Origin: Lentisphaerota bacterium
GTDB taxonomy: Bacteria; Verrucomicrobiota; Lentisphaeria; Oligosphaerales; JABHEG01
DNA: 63,323 nucleotides
Assembly: GCA_018676675.1 (NCBI GenBank)
Contig: JABHEG010000085.1
Span: forward strand, 1 to 63,323
Direction of reading: 5' to 3'
Shown here: piece by piece, positions 27,139-36,124 of the stretch
Numbering within the stretch: the first letter of the stretch is position 1
Layout: each line of letters starts with the position of its first letter
The notes under the pieces: generated by a model
The model's input: the letters and a program-made list of their open reading frames with translations, nothing else
Database searches by the model: none
What the model was told of the DNA's origin: nothing
Translations under genes and position numbers: made by a program

Positions 27139-27536
27139 ACCTGTGCTGGGAACACCTGCAGACAGGATACGAACGCTTCTCGTACCGGGTTGCCTTGACA
27201 ACGCATACGCTGAAGCTATACCTATGGGTCGCGCAAAGCCGCAATGGAGCGCACCAACGCCTTCAAGTGAGAGGTCCACTCCTGGCGGCACGCGAAAACG
27301 TGTTGGGCAGGGGCTTTTGCCCACGATTGGTCAATGCTCGCCGGCGGTTCCTCGGGATTGCAGGGCGTGTGGCTAGGTCAAGCCAACGAGAGTCGCCGGG
27401 AGATTCCTGCCGAGCCGGATGCCTCCCGGGTGACCTCCGCCACGCGACCGATAGCGGCAGACGGGGACTGGAAGGCGTCCCGGACGGACTCCATCTCAGC
27501 AAACGACACGACCTGGACCGGAAACGCAGGGACGGA
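27139..27536 (+). promoter_or_regulatory. Gap with good sigma-70 promoter and long leader before kinase gene
   Basis: The gap holds no gene. TTGACA (27195-27200), a 16-base spacer and TATACC (27217-27222) make one of the best promoters in the window. Transcription from it would give a leader of about 310 bases before the kinase ATG at 27537. Open frames run through the leader but have no ribosome site before the ATG. Confidence 0.55.
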
Positions 27537-28592
27537 ATGGCACTTTTTGGTAAGAACAAGAACAGGACAGAGGCCGGGGAAGCGCCCCAGGCCCCAGGGG
27601 GGGCGGCTGAACTCCTGCGCGTCTTCCAGACAGACCACTTCGTCTGTCAGACGTGCCACCAGGCGGTTGAGTTCGGGTTCCTCGAAGCCTTCTCGTTGAC
27701 CCCCTGCCCCTACTGTGACACTCTCCTGTTCATCCCCGCGAAGGTGGAATCCTACTATCTCTATCGCCCTTTGGGGGGCGGAGGGATGGGGAGCGTCTAC
27801 CAGGCCGTCTCAGAAGAGTATCCCGAAGAATTTTTCGCCGTCAAAATCCTGCCCCGGGAACACCGCGACTCGCCTCATCTTGGGGCTGAGCTCTACCGGG
27901 AAGCCCAAGCCGCCGCCCTGTTCATCGATGTCCCGGGCTGCGAGGACGGCGTGGAGTACGGATACGCGGATGGGGAGTACTTCTTCGCAATGGAGTATAT
28001 CCCCGGAATGCGGCTCGATCAGATCATCGACGTCGAAGGCCCTACCCCTCCGCAAACGGCGATGCGACTGGCAACCGAAATGGCACAAACCGACGCGGCG
28101 ATCTGCAAGAGAGGATATCTGTACCGGGACCTAAAGCCGGAGAACATCATCATCCAGCCGGACGGGACGACCCGCTTGATCGATTTCGGACTCTGCGTTG
28201 AGCAGGAGGCCGCCAACCACCCGAACGAAGATGGGTGTGTCCTGGGATCCCCGCACTACATGCCTCCGGAACGCCTCGCCGGTCTGCCGGAAGGCGAATT
28301 CAGTGAGGTCTACAGCCTTGGGATGATTCTCTTCCATGCCCTGGTGGGCGAAACATACTTCAAGGAAGATGACGCGGAACAGCTGGCCGTAAAGCACATC
28401 TCGGCAGATCGCCCGCCAAGCACGTCCTCACGCATGCCCGGAGACGTCCCCCCGGAACTGGCCCATCTCGTCGACGCGATGATCCGCAAACAGCCGGATG
28501 CCCGCCTCCAGTCCTTGGATGAGGTCCGCGAAGGCGTGCAGCAGATCCGGCGTCAGGTCCCCACACGTACCAACCCCTACGACACTCCCTGA
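27537..28592 (+). CDS. Ser/Thr protein kinase with N-terminal zinc ribbon
   Basis: The protein has 351 residues from ATG 27537. Residues about 30-62 form a zinc ribbon (FVCQTCHQAVEF...CPYCD). The Hanks-type kinase then starts with the Gly loop LGGGGMGSVYQA (79-90). It continues with ATP lysine Lys103 (FAVKIL), catalytic YRDLKPEN (196-203, Tyr in place of His), DFG (216-218) and SPHYMPPE. All catalytic residues needed for activity are present. There is no membrane helix, so it acts in the cytoplasm. The zinc ribbon is shared with the larger kinase at 36125. Its stop lies 3 bases from the stop of the convergent sigma-54 activator. Confidence 0.87.
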   Translation: MALFGKNKNRTEAGEAPQAPGGAAELLRVFQTDHFVCQTCHQAVEFGFLEAFSLTPCPYCDTLLFIPAKVESYYLYRPLGGGGMGSVYQAVSEEYPEEFFAVKILPREHRDSPHLGAELYREAQAAALFIDVPGCEDGVEYGYADGEYFFAMEYIPGMRLDQIIDVEGPTPPQTAMRLATEMAQTDAAICKRGYLYRDLKPENIIIQPDGTTRLIDFGLCVEQEAANHPNEDGCVLGSPHYMPPERLAGLPEGEFSEVYSLGMILFHALVGETYFKEDDAEQLAVKHISADRPPSTSSRMPGDVPPELAHLVDAMIRKQPDARLQSLDEVREGVQQIRRQVPTRTNPYDTP

Positions 28593-28595
28593 CCC

Positions 28596-30134
28596 TCACC
28601 TACCAGACTCAGCCACCCGGAAACGCCGGTAATCAATCCCGTAGTTCTGGACTTTGTACTGGATGATCCGCTTCGTTATCCCCAGCTTCTTGGCAGCAGC
28701 CGTCTGATTCCCGTTCGTGTCCTTCAACGCTTCGGTGATCAGTTCAATCTCGAAGTTGCGGACATGAAGCAGGAAGTTGCCATGGTCTTCCTGTCGCGCG
28801 GCATACTTGTTCATCTGCAGCGAAGGCGGAAGATGATGCCCGTGGATGACTTCGCCGTCCGCGAGGAGAACAGCACGCTCAAGGACGTTCTTCAGCTCGC
28901 GCACATTCCCCGGCCAGTGGTAAGCCGTCAGCATGTCGATAGCGGGGGTGTCAATGCGAGTGACCGACTTCCCCATGTCCCGGGAGAACCCCTGCACAAA
29001 ATGGTCCACCAGGAGCATGGTGTCGGCCTTGCCCCGTTCACGCATCGGTGGGACGTGCAGCGGAAAGACGTTCAGCCGGTAGTAGAGGTCCGACCGGAAC
29101 GTGCCGTCCAGGATCGCCGACTCAAGGTCGCGGTTCGTAGCTGCCACCACTCGCGCCCCGCTCCGCAACGTCCCGGATCCGCCGACCCGCTCGAATTCGC
29201 GATTCTGCAGCACGCGAAGCAGCTTCGTCTGGGCCGTCAACGGCAGCTCCCCAATCTCATCGAGAAAAACAGTCCCCCCTTTGGCTCGCTCCAAGACCCC
29301 AACCCGCCGCGTCGTCGCCCCCGTGAATGCCCCTTTCTCATGACCAAAAAGCTCACTCTCGATCAAGTTCTCGGGAATCGCCGCACAATTGACCTCGACG
29401 AACGGCTGTTTGCGGTTTGCCCCCAGCTGATGGATCAGCTCGGCCACCACCCCCTTGCCCGTGCCCGTTTCTCCAGTGATCAGTACCGTTGTTCGGGCGT
29501 CCGCGACCCGAGCAATTAAGCCCTGCAATTCCTCAATGGGAGCCGAACGACCAACCAACTTCCCAAATGCGCCGCCAGGGCTCTTCGCACGATGGAAGAC
29601 TCTGAACTGGGCCTCGAGCCGTTGGCGCTGCACGAACGGAGCCACCAGCTGGGCCACTTCCTTCAGAAAGGCCATGTCCTGACCAGCTTCGGCCAAGTCA
29701 TCGCTGGCCATGTCCACAGAAAGTGTCCCGACAGTGTCCTCACGGTAAACAACCGGGACGCAAAAGAAAGCCATCTGAGAATGGTCCAGCCCTTCACGCA
29801 ACCCCGAGCGGTCCAGAAACTGTCCGTCCTGGCCCATGTCTTCAAGAAAGAGGGCCTCACCCGAAGCAAGCACCTCTCCAGTGACCCCCTCACCGGCCTT
29901 GTAACGCATCTTCCCCGACGCCGTCGATGATATCTCATCAGCCGTTACCGACGCTTGCACTTCGTCTCCGGCACGATTGACCAACGCGATTACCCCACGG
30001 TTCATCCGGCAGGATTCAGACAGCCAACCAAGCACGAGCCCCAAGGCCTCCGAAAGATCCTCGGCCGTCGCCAGGTGCTTCGCAATCCGGTTGAGCAACG
30101 AGAGCTGCTCGTAACTGAAATCGCAGTCAGACAT
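28596..30134 (-). CDS. Sigma-54-dependent activator (GAF-AAA-Fis)
   Basis: The protein has 512 residues. An N-terminal GAF domain (about 20-165, YKAGEGVTGEVLASGEALFL) senses a small ligand or cofactor. The AAA+ domain has Walker A GETGTGKG (221-228), GAFTGA (268-273, sigma-54 contact) and Walker B FLDEIGE (290-296). The C-terminal Fis HTH is NGNQTAAAKKLGITKRIIQYKV. The layout resembles NifA and related activators without a receiver domain, so it is not a classical phosphorelay protein. A candidate sigma-54 promoter lies 6 kb away at 36022. It converges with the zinc-ribbon kinase gene and is divergent from the O-antigen-ligase-like gene. Confidence 0.92.
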   Translation of the reverse strand: MSDCDFSYEQLSLLNRIAKHLATAEDLSEALGLVLGWLSESCRMNRGVIALVNRAGDEVQASVTADEISSTASGKMRYKAGEGVTGEVLASGEALFLEDMGQDGQFLDRSGLREGLDHSQMAFFCVPVVYREDTVGTLSVDMASDDLAEAGQDMAFLKEVAQLVAPFVQRQRLEAQFRVFHRAKSPGGAFGKLVGRSAPIEELQGLIARVADARTTVLITGETGTGKGVVAELIHQLGANRKQPFVEVNCAAIPENLIESELFGHEKGAFTGATTRRVGVLERAKGGTVFLDEIGELPLTAQTKLLRVLQNREFERVGGSGTLRSGARVVAATNRDLESAILDGTFRSDLYYRLNVFPLHVPPMRERGKADTMLLVDHFVQGFSRDMGKSVTRIDTPAIDMLTAYHWPGNVRELKNVLERAVLLADGEVIHGHHLPPSLQMNKYAARQEDHGNFLLHVRNFEIELITEALKDTNGNQTAAAKKLGITKRIIQYKVQNYGIDYRRFRVAESGR

Positions 30135-30211
30135 GTGGAATCACTCTCCATTCACTCACGGAAATGTACGCAAGCGACAAGAAACGACCGAACGAAAGCA
30201 AGAAACAGAAA

Positions 30212-30251
30212 TGTATCACAAAACAGAGATCAGCACAATCGTGTATCACGA
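30212..30251. repeat. Direct repeats upstream of the sigma-54 activator
   Basis: TGTATCACAAAA (30212) and TGTATCACGAAA (30242) are direct repeats exactly 30 bases apart, close to three helical turns, so a dimer or pair of regulators could bind one face. They lie 78 to 108 bases before the activator start and could be autoregulatory or upstream-activator sites. Confidence 0.45.
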
Positions 30252-30483
30252 AAAATGCCCCCGAATTCCCCGTCGCAACAGATGTGAACTACCCGCCACG
30301 AGGCTCCACCGCCAGCCCGCCACCACATCAGGCAAGCCCCTCCGCGAACAGCCCGCGGAGGAGGTCCCAGGTTCACGGTTCAGTGGTTCTTGCAGAACAT
30401 GATCGGGACGGTTTGTCCTCCGAATTGGGTACAATTGCTTGTTCCCAACCGCTAAGCGGTGAACCTGTCAACCGTAAACCCGG

Positions 30484-30625
30484 CCGCGAAGCCCTTTTCG
30501 CGGCGGCTCAGGCAAGAGCCCGCCGAAGCACGTGCCGCATGCCGGGAACGGCAGGTCAGCCTTGCCCTCCCGACTTCGGGCAGCGTCCTCGTCGACCTGA
30601 TGAGAGGATCTTTCTCCTTTCCTCG
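30484..30625 (+). other. Structured GC-rich intergenic region (possible leader or ncRNA)
   Basis: Three or four hairpins can form in a row. HP1 spans 30484-30503 (7-bp stem CCGCGAA/TTCGCGG). HP2 spans 30501-30525 (about 9 bp with one bulge) and shares 30501-30503 with HP1, so the two exclude each other. HP3 spans 30533-30553. A further hairpin has stem CCCG/CGGG around 30575-30590. Mutually exclusive stems are a feature of switches, but I recognise no known riboswitch class. Confidence 0.3.
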
Positions 30626-30671
30626 AACAATACGCGCCCCTCGTTGTCCGTCTATACATTGTAATTGGGCC

Positions 30672-30699
30672 TTGTTTGAACAGGTCATGCCGATATCTT
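30672..30699 (+). promoter_or_regulatory. Candidate promoter for the ligase-like gene
   Basis: TTGTTT (30672-30677), a 16-base spacer and TATCTT (30694-30699) lie about 90 bases before the ATG at 30790, in the most AT-rich part of a 655-base intergenic region. Confidence 0.35.
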
Positions 30700-30789
30700 A
30701 TTTGCCCCGCGGCAGTCAAGTGAGTCCCGGACGGCACAGATGTCCTCGGCGGAAATGAACACGAGAAACAGCGAGCGGAAGACGAAATC

Positions 30790-32694
30790 ATGAGCGGTCC
30801 TGATCAACTCCCCGTCGATGCCTCCACGGCCATGGAAGCTCCTGCCCCTCCTCCCCGGTGGCTGTGCACCGTTGGGGCCGTCGCGATCGCTGCAACGGCA
30901 TCCCAACTCGTCGTCTTCTCCAAGGGGGCCACGGTGACACTGGCGGACCTCGGAGTCGGCCTTGCGTTCGCCGGGATGCTCTTCATCCTCTGGCGTCGGA
31001 AAGACACGGTGGCGTTCCCCCTCCCCTTGCTCGCATTGACCGGCATGTACGCACTCGCTGCGCTCTGTGCCAGAAGTGGGCGTGGCGGAGCGATCGAGAC
31101 AGCGCAACGCGTCGAGCAGCTCTTCTGCGGCATTCTCCTCTTCTCGTTCCTCGCCCGTCGGGCGCAAAACTGGCTGGTTGGTGGAGTGACCGCAGGCCTG
31201 GCCATCAATGTGCTAGTTGCCCTGCCCAAGGTCTTCTCCGACTTCGGCCCAAACGTGACCGGCCTGTTCGACAGCCGAATGGCCCTTGGTTTCTATCTGG
31301 TTGCCGCGCTATGCTGGAGCCTGCCGCACTGGTGGCAGTGGGCCACGACACATCTCCGGGCGGCCATCTGCGCTCTGGCCATCACCTTCGCCCTAGCCTG
31401 CGTGGCCCATGGCCAGATGCTCCTCATCGGGGTCGTGGGAGTGCTGTGCCTCGGCTTCTCATGCACCAAGCGGGCCGCCATCGGTAGCGCGCTCGCCGTT
31501 GCCCTCCTCTTCCTTTCTCTTGCCTTCAGCCCCGAACGAGCCAAGACGCTGAGCGAGTCACTGTCACCATTCAGCGCCGGGGGAATTCAGCAGGCCGGTG
31601 AAACCAAACAAGCTCACGCCGAACTGGTTGCCGCCACGCGAATGGCTCGGGACTATCCGTGGTTCGGCGTCGGGGCGGGCCACTACCAGCAGCACATTGG
31701 CCCCTATTACCGCGAACTGCCCAACCCGAATGTGAACGCGGTCGAGCGAGACACCCAGGCCGGCTACGGCATCCTTGCCGGAACCATGGGATTCACGACT
31801 TTGGCCGTGTTTGTCGTCGTGATGCTGCTGGCCATCACGAGCGGCCTCAGGGCAGCCCACGGAACTGACGCCTCCGCCGCCGTCCCTCTGGGCGGAGCCG
31901 TTGCATTGCTGGTTATCGCGTTGGGAAGTGTGGTCAGTGACCCATTCGTCAGAGGAGTCGGATGGTATCTGGCATTGGGATTCGCAAGTGCGTTCATGCC
32001 GGGCAAGACGCCGTCCGGACTGAGCACGCCCCTTGGCATCCCGAAGGTGATCGCATGGGGAGCAGCCTTCGGTGTCCTGGTGGTCTTGACCTTCCTCGTC
32101 CCGACCAGCGCTAAGCCTCAGCAATTCGTCCACATCGTGACCGTGCCTACCCAGCCCAACAACGCACCACCGCCCCCGGATGCGGCGCCGGCTGCCACCA
32201 CGGGAGCGCCCACGTTCACAGCTGACATAGATTTCTTCCGAGTCATCGACGCATCGGAAGCAACAGCATTCACCGCACCGATGATTGCTGACAAAGATCC
32301 GAAAGCGGCGAAAGGGATGATTCTGCGGATCCCTGATGAGAAAGGGAAGCCGCCAGAGGGCGAAGAACCTGACATGAAACACGGCGGGGCCACCTTTGAC
32401 GTCGACGTCGCCAAGCCCGTCAAATGTCGAGTCTGGGTGCGGACGTGGTGGGAAGGGTCGTGCGGGAACAGCATGTATGTACGTCCAGCCGAAGGCACCA
32501 AAGCACTTGTGATAGGCAACGACGGAACTTACGAGGCCTGGCACTGGTTGCCCCTTGGAGCCGATCAGACGTTCGACTTCCCCGCCGGAAAGACGACGAT
32601 CGCGGTGCTGAACCGAGAGGATGGCGTCCGCTTCGACCAAATCCTGATCACCGGCGATCTCCAGTACATCCCTCAAGGAATTGAAGAGGAGTAG
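30790..32694 (+). CDS. O-antigen ligase-like polymerase fused to a beta-rich C-terminal domain
   Basis: The protein has 634 residues. Residues about 20-440 carry ten or more membrane helices. The Wzy/WaaL-type periplasmic loop RDYPWFGVGAGHYQQHIGPYY (split across helices, around residues 295-315) is diagnostic of O-antigen ligases and polymerases. Residues about 455-634 are a soluble, beta-rich domain whose end, GVRFDQILITGDLQYIPQG, resembles carbohydrate-binding or malectin-like modules of secreted glycosidases. The fusion suggests the enzyme holds its glycan product or acceptor. The GSCGNSMYVRPAEG region carries the only Cys of this domain. It is followed at 6 bases by a LolA-like gene, probably in one operon. 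Confidence 0.78.
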   Translation: MSGPDQLPVDASTAMEAPAPPPRWLCTVGAVAIAATASQLVVFSKGATVTLADLGVGLAFAGMLFILWRRKDTVAFPLPLLALTGMYALAALCARSGRGGAIETAQRVEQLFCGILLFSFLARRAQNWLVGGVTAGLAINVLVALPKVFSDFGPNVTGLFDSRMALGFYLVAALCWSLPHWWQWATTHLRAAICALAITFALACVAHGQMLLIGVVGVLCLGFSCTKRAAIGSALAVALLFLSLAFSPERAKTLSESLSPFSAGGIQQAGETKQAHAELVAATRMARDYPWFGVGAGHYQQHIGPYYRELPNPNVNAVERDTQAGYGILAGTMGFTTLAVFVVVMLLAITSGLRAAHGTDASAAVPLGGAVALLVIALGSVVSDPFVRGVGWYLALGFASAFMPGKTPSGLSTPLGIPKVIAWGAAFGVLVVLTFLVPTSAKPQQFVHIVTVPTQPNNAPPPPDAAPAATTGAPTFTADIDFFRVIDASEATAFTAPMIADKDPKAAKGMILRIPDEKGKPPEGEEPDMKHGGATFDVDVAKPVKCRVWVRTWWEGSCGNSMYVRPAEGTKALVIGNDGTYEAWHWLPLGADQTFDFPAGKTTIAVLNREDGVRFDQILITGDLQYIPQGIEEE

Positions 32695-32700
32695 CACCCC

Positions 32701-33522
32701 GTGCCCACCGCCAACACTCTCCGGCCGTTCGTCACCGCGGCTCTGATCACTTCTACCTTCGGCATGCCTGCAGCCTGTGTGGCCAAAGGCCGGAGCGCGG
32801 AAGCGGGCCGCATGCCCCCCGAGCAGTTTCTGGAGCACGTACGACAGCCTTTCCGGCAAAACGCCTGGGCGAGAATGGGTGGCAAGGTGACGCGCTCAGA
32901 CGCCTCAGGAAAAACAAAAGCCGACCTGCGGGTAGCCATCCTCTTCGCCACGGATACGACGGACGCTCGCCTCATTCTCAACGACGAGAACCTCTACCTG
33001 CTCCACCAGACCTACAGTTCAGAGACGGGAGTCCCGAAGGCCAAGTTCACATTGCCTGAAAACGAGTCCGGAACAACCCTTAAGCAACTGGGCGTTCGGA
33101 CCAGCGATGTGACGTTCTCCTTCCTCAGCTGGCCCTTCAGCCGGGAAATCGCCCGGGACAGCGTCGGAGGGAAGAGCTGTCGGGTGATGGAACTTGTCCA
33201 CCCGGAAACGAAGGAGAGAGCGTGGGTGTGGTTCTCCATCGCCTACTTCTTCCCGTTGCGTGTCCATTGGTTCCACGATGGTGCCGATGCCCCATGGAGG
33301 AAGCTTGAGCTGAAAGGGCTGAAGCGCCACGCGGAAGGCCTGTGGTTCATAAAGAACCTGCAGCTCAAAGGCGAAGGCTGGAAGACACAGGTTAACTTCG
33401 AAGATGCTGAGCTCGGCTTGTCCGCCAAACGCCGTCCGCCGACAGATCTTCTGACCGACACCCCGAAGAAGCCGGCGCCTCCAAAGGCAAAACGCCGGAT
33501 TCTGAAAGTCCTGGGGAACTGA
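32701..33522 (+). CDS. LolA-like outer-membrane lipoprotein-sorting protein
   Basis: The protein has 273 residues from a GTG start 6 bases after the upstream stop. The signal peptide (about 1-28, ending CVAKG) and the concave-sheet pattern of LolA/LolB-superfamily proteins are visible: NDENLYLLHQTYSS, DVTFSFLSWPFSR, GGKSCRVMELVHPETKERAWVWF and YFFPLRVHWFHDG. Such proteins carry hydrophobic cargo across the periplasm, classically lipoproteins, and some serve other envelope lipids. Tight linkage to the ligase-like gene suggests polymer or lipid-linked glycan handling here. The tail (KPAPPKAKRRILKVLGN) is unusually basic. Confidence 0.75.
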   Translation: MPTANTLRPFVTAALITSTFGMPAACVAKGRSAEAGRMPPEQFLEHVRQPFRQNAWARMGGKVTRSDASGKTKADLRVAILFATDTTDARLILNDENLYLLHQTYSSETGVPKAKFTLPENESGTTLKQLGVRTSDVTFSFLSWPFSREIARDSVGGKSCRVMELVHPETKERAWVWFSIAYFFPLRVHWFHDGADAPWRKLELKGLKRHAEGLWFIKNLQLKGEGWKTQVNFEDAELGLSAKRRPPTDLLTDTPKKPAPPKAKRRILKVLGN

Positions 33523-33613
33523 GCAGTGGAGGGGGAAACGCTACGAGCTATCCCCGCACAACACTCCCAGATTCCCGCCTCACGCCGCCTTGCCCTCTAC
33601 CGCTCCCGCGGAT

Positions 33614-34756
33614 CTACCGCTTATCCTGCAACGCCAGGAATGAGGCGTTCTCAAGCTCGTAGATGTAGAAAGACACCGCGCAAAGCCCGAAAATCAGTGG
33701 CCCGTAGATAATCCCCACCGGCCCGAAACAGCGGATTCCGCCCAGGATCGCGAAGAAGATCACCACGGTCGACATACCGACCCTTCCCCCCATCAGAACC
33801 GGCCGCAGGAAATTGTCGATACTCCCCACGACCAGAAGGCACCACAGCGCCAGGAAAACGGCCTTGCCATTGTGCCCCGTGATCAGCAGGTACGCCACGG
33901 CAGGAACCCACACGAGAGCAGTTCCCACCATCGGAACGAGCGACGTGGCGCCCAGCATCGCCCCCCAGAACAGAGCCGGGATCCCGACAATCTTGAACCC
34001 AACCATGGCCGCCAGACCTTGAGCAGCTGCGGTGATGAACGTCCCAAGAAGGACGGCACGGCTCACCTCCCGAATACGGTCCAGAAGCGCACTCTCCTGC
34101 GAAGAACTCAACGGGGACAAGTGGAGGACGGAGGCCAACATCTTTGCGCCGTCGCGGAAGGCAAAGAACATCACAAAGAGCATGATGAAGAACCCGAAGA
34201 CTGCCGAGCCACCCGCTTGCAGGAGAGGAAGGACCCCCTTCTGCACAAACTCAAGCGCCTTCTGCCCGCCCCTCAGAGCCATTGCGCCGACATCGACTGA
34301 CTTCCCTTCCTCCCCCGCCAGGTAAGGTCCGGCCAACTCACGCAAACGCTCGACTCGCTTGTGGGCAAGCACGGCCTGGACACGTTCAGAGCTGAGTGCC
34401 TCCTGGAACTTGCCCTCCGCAAACCAAGCGTTCGTCTTCTGAATCGAGTCGATCCCCTGCTTCACGAGCCCGCTAAGAAACAGGGAAAACGGGATGAGAA
34501 CCAATAGGAACACCACCAGAACAGCCAAGAAGGCGGCCGCGTTCTCATGCTCAGACAGCCCCCTCCGAATGCGCTGGTGGACGGGAGCAAAAATCGACAC
34601 GAGAAGAAGGGCCAAAATGATCGAGTGCAGGAAGGGCCTCAGGATCACATAGACCCCAAAAACGGATGCGGCGGTCAACGCGATCATCAGGTAACGTGCT
34701 TCGTGGGACGCCTGTGAGACATCCTGCCCGACCCGCTTGCTTCGCCATCGATTCAT
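33614..34756 (-). CDS. AI-2E/PerM-family membrane protein
   Basis: The protein has 380 residues from ATG 34756 (GGAGG at good spacing). Seven to eight membrane helices cluster at the two ends, with the long soluble central stretch (about 120-190) characteristic of the family and the helix pair GFFIMLFVMFFAFRDGAKML. The later GIPALFWGAMLGATSLVPMVGTALVWVPA and SIDNFLRPVLMGG are the most conserved blocks. Family members were first annotated as autoinducer-2 exporters, but many act in other transport, and no substrate is predicted here. It lies downstream of the alpha/beta hydrolase gene on the same strand. Confidence 0.85.
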   Translation of the reverse strand: MNRWRSKRVGQDVSQASHEARYLMIALTAASVFGVYVILRPFLHSIILALLLVSIFAPVHQRIRRGLSEHENAAAFLAVLVVFLLVLIPFSLFLSGLVKQGIDSIQKTNAWFAEGKFQEALSSERVQAVLAHKRVERLRELAGPYLAGEEGKSVDVGAMALRGGQKALEFVQKGVLPLLQAGGSAVFGFFIMLFVMFFAFRDGAKMLASVLHLSPLSSSQESALLDRIREVSRAVLLGTFITAAAQGLAAMVGFKIVGIPALFWGAMLGATSLVPMVGTALVWVPAVAYLLITGHNGKAVFLALWCLLVVGSIDNFLRPVLMGGRVGMSTVVIFFAILGGIRCFGPVGIIYGPLIFGLCAVSFYIYELENASFLALQDKR

Positions 34757-34776
34757 AACCAACCGCCTCCCGGAAG

Positions 34777-34795
34777 AGCGGGAACGCTTCCCGCT
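34777..34795 (-). other. Hairpin between hydrolase and AI-2E/PerM genes
   Basis: A perfect 8-bp stem (AGCGGGAA/TTCCCGCT) with a 3-nt loop sits immediately before the ribosome site of the PerM-like gene on the - strand. It lacks a T-run and may tune translation of the downstream gene or stabilise the upstream message. Confidence 0.3.
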
Positions 34796-34874
34796 GTGCC
34801 CTCAAAGATAGTCCTGCCGGGCGACCCGTCAACACCGCACAAGCTCGTCACGCTGCTCAGCCCGCCCCGGTCTG

Positions 34875-35888
34875 TCATGCCCCCAGATGTCGACGCAGGA
34901 ATGGTTCGGCCCGTTCCCACACCAGGAGGTGTCCGCCGGGATGCAGGGCGTAGTCGAGCTGGTCCTCCGAACCATGCGCCGCGTAAGCGCGCCGCACCGT
35001 GGCAATGATCGAGTCCCGGTCACCCGGGGTGATCAGCCCATCCTCTTCGCCACACTGGAGCTGCATTGGGCGAGGGGCGATCAGCGCAAAAAGCTCCGCC
35101 ACGTCGCCGTAACGCAATACACCGGGCAGATACTGAATCGCGCAGGAAGAGAGCTTGAGTGACCGCTCGCGGAACGTGTTCATGCAGCCAGAGGGGACAC
35201 ACGCCCGAATGCGTTGGTCGTAGATCGTGAGCCACATGGTTGTCCGCCCGCCGTAGGAATTCCCCAGGCAGCCGATACGCAACGCATCGACCTCGGGACG
35301 AGCGGCCAGTACATCAATAGCCGCCTGCCCGTCCTGAATGTGCAGCGCCAGTACATTCAGACCGTACATCCCGGCAGCCATCTGAATCACGTTGCACTTG
35401 TCGCGCTCCCCTACGCGCCCCACATGCCCATCACGTCCGGCCCAGCCCCACCAGGCTGGCGCCAGAACAACGTAGCCGGCCCGGACAGCGCTCAACGCAT
35501 ACGCGCGAAGGCCGTTGTCTCCCTCCTCCATTCCACGCACTCCACAGACAGAGTCAATGCCGTACGGGGCATGGCCGTGAGACACGATTACGCCCGGCCG
35601 CTTGTCCGTTGGGGAAAGCCCATGCGGGACAAGCAGGTAAGCCACCAAAGTTGAGACCTCGGAAACACGAATGCGCAACACGTGCCGGGAGTGGTCCCTT
35701 TCGGAAACAGTGTCGGTTTCCTCAACCACCAGCGGAACACGATCAGGCACGAGCCCCATCAGACTATCCACCGCGGAACGAAACCCGACTGCCCAGCTCG
35801 CCGCCTCGTCACCTGCAAACGGCATCGAAGGAGGATGTCGATCCCCGTAGGCCCTCAAAACATCTGCAAATGACTCTGTTCCTGACAT
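34875..35888 (-). CDS. Alpha/beta hydrolase (acetyl-xylan-esterase/dienelactone-hydrolase-like)
   Basis: The protein has 337 residues from ATG 35888 (GAGGAG upstream); the longer open frame upstream has no support. The nucleophile elbow is GNSYGG with Ser211, the likely acid Asp283 (EEDG) and the His320 (GGHLL). The oxyanion segment VIVSHGHAPYG and the WWGW block resemble large dienelactone or acetylxylan-esterase-like hydrolases that deacetylate glycans. No signal peptide is visible. It is divergent from the large kinase gene across 236 bases. Confidence 0.75.
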   Translation of the reverse strand: MSGTESFADVLRAYGDRHPPSMPFAGDEAASWAVGFRSAVDSLMGLVPDRVPLVVEETDTVSERDHSRHVLRIRVSEVSTLVAYLLVPHGLSPTDKRPGVIVSHGHAPYGIDSVCGVRGMEEGDNGLRAYALSAVRAGYVVLAPAWWGWAGRDGHVGRVGERDKCNVIQMAAGMYGLNVLALHIQDGQAAIDVLAARPEVDALRIGCLGNSYGGRTTMWLTIYDQRIRACVPSGCMNTFRERSLKLSSCAIQYLPGVLRYGDVAELFALIAPRPMQLQCGEEDGLITPGDRDSIIATVRRAYAAHGSEDQLDYALHPGGHLLVWERAEPFLRRHLGA

Positions 35889-36021
35889 CGTCTCAGCTCC
35901 TCTCAAGTGAGGCCAATACCGTACGCCGCCGCCCCGCCTACCTACAGGCGGACATGAGAACGCCCCCACTTTTTTCGCACAACTAGGAATGAATCTCACC
36001 TCTGGCCCTTGCATTCTGCCT

Positions 36022-36037
36022 TGGCACACTTCCTGCT
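36022..36037 (+). promoter_or_regulatory. Near-consensus sigma-54 promoter
   Basis: TGGCAC-N5-CTGCT differs from the consensus TGGCAC-N5-TTGCA/T by one core base. GG (36023-36024) and GC (36035-36036) have the required 10 bases between them. It lies 88 bases before the start of the large zinc-ribbon kinase gene. No other site this good was found in the intergenic regions I scanned. Confidence 0.6.
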
Positions 36038-36124
36038 CAATCAAGGCAGAACTTGGGGCGAAGCAACGGCAACCTAGCCGGGAGCCCGGGTGAGTCAACC
36101 ACAACGGCAGAAGAAGACTTCGAT

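Noticed and set aside
30430..30600. A c-di-GMP (GEMM) or similar riboswitch before the ligase-like gene
   Set aside because: GTAAACC and GCGAAGCC resemble parts of the consensus, but the order, the tetraloop and its receptor are missing.
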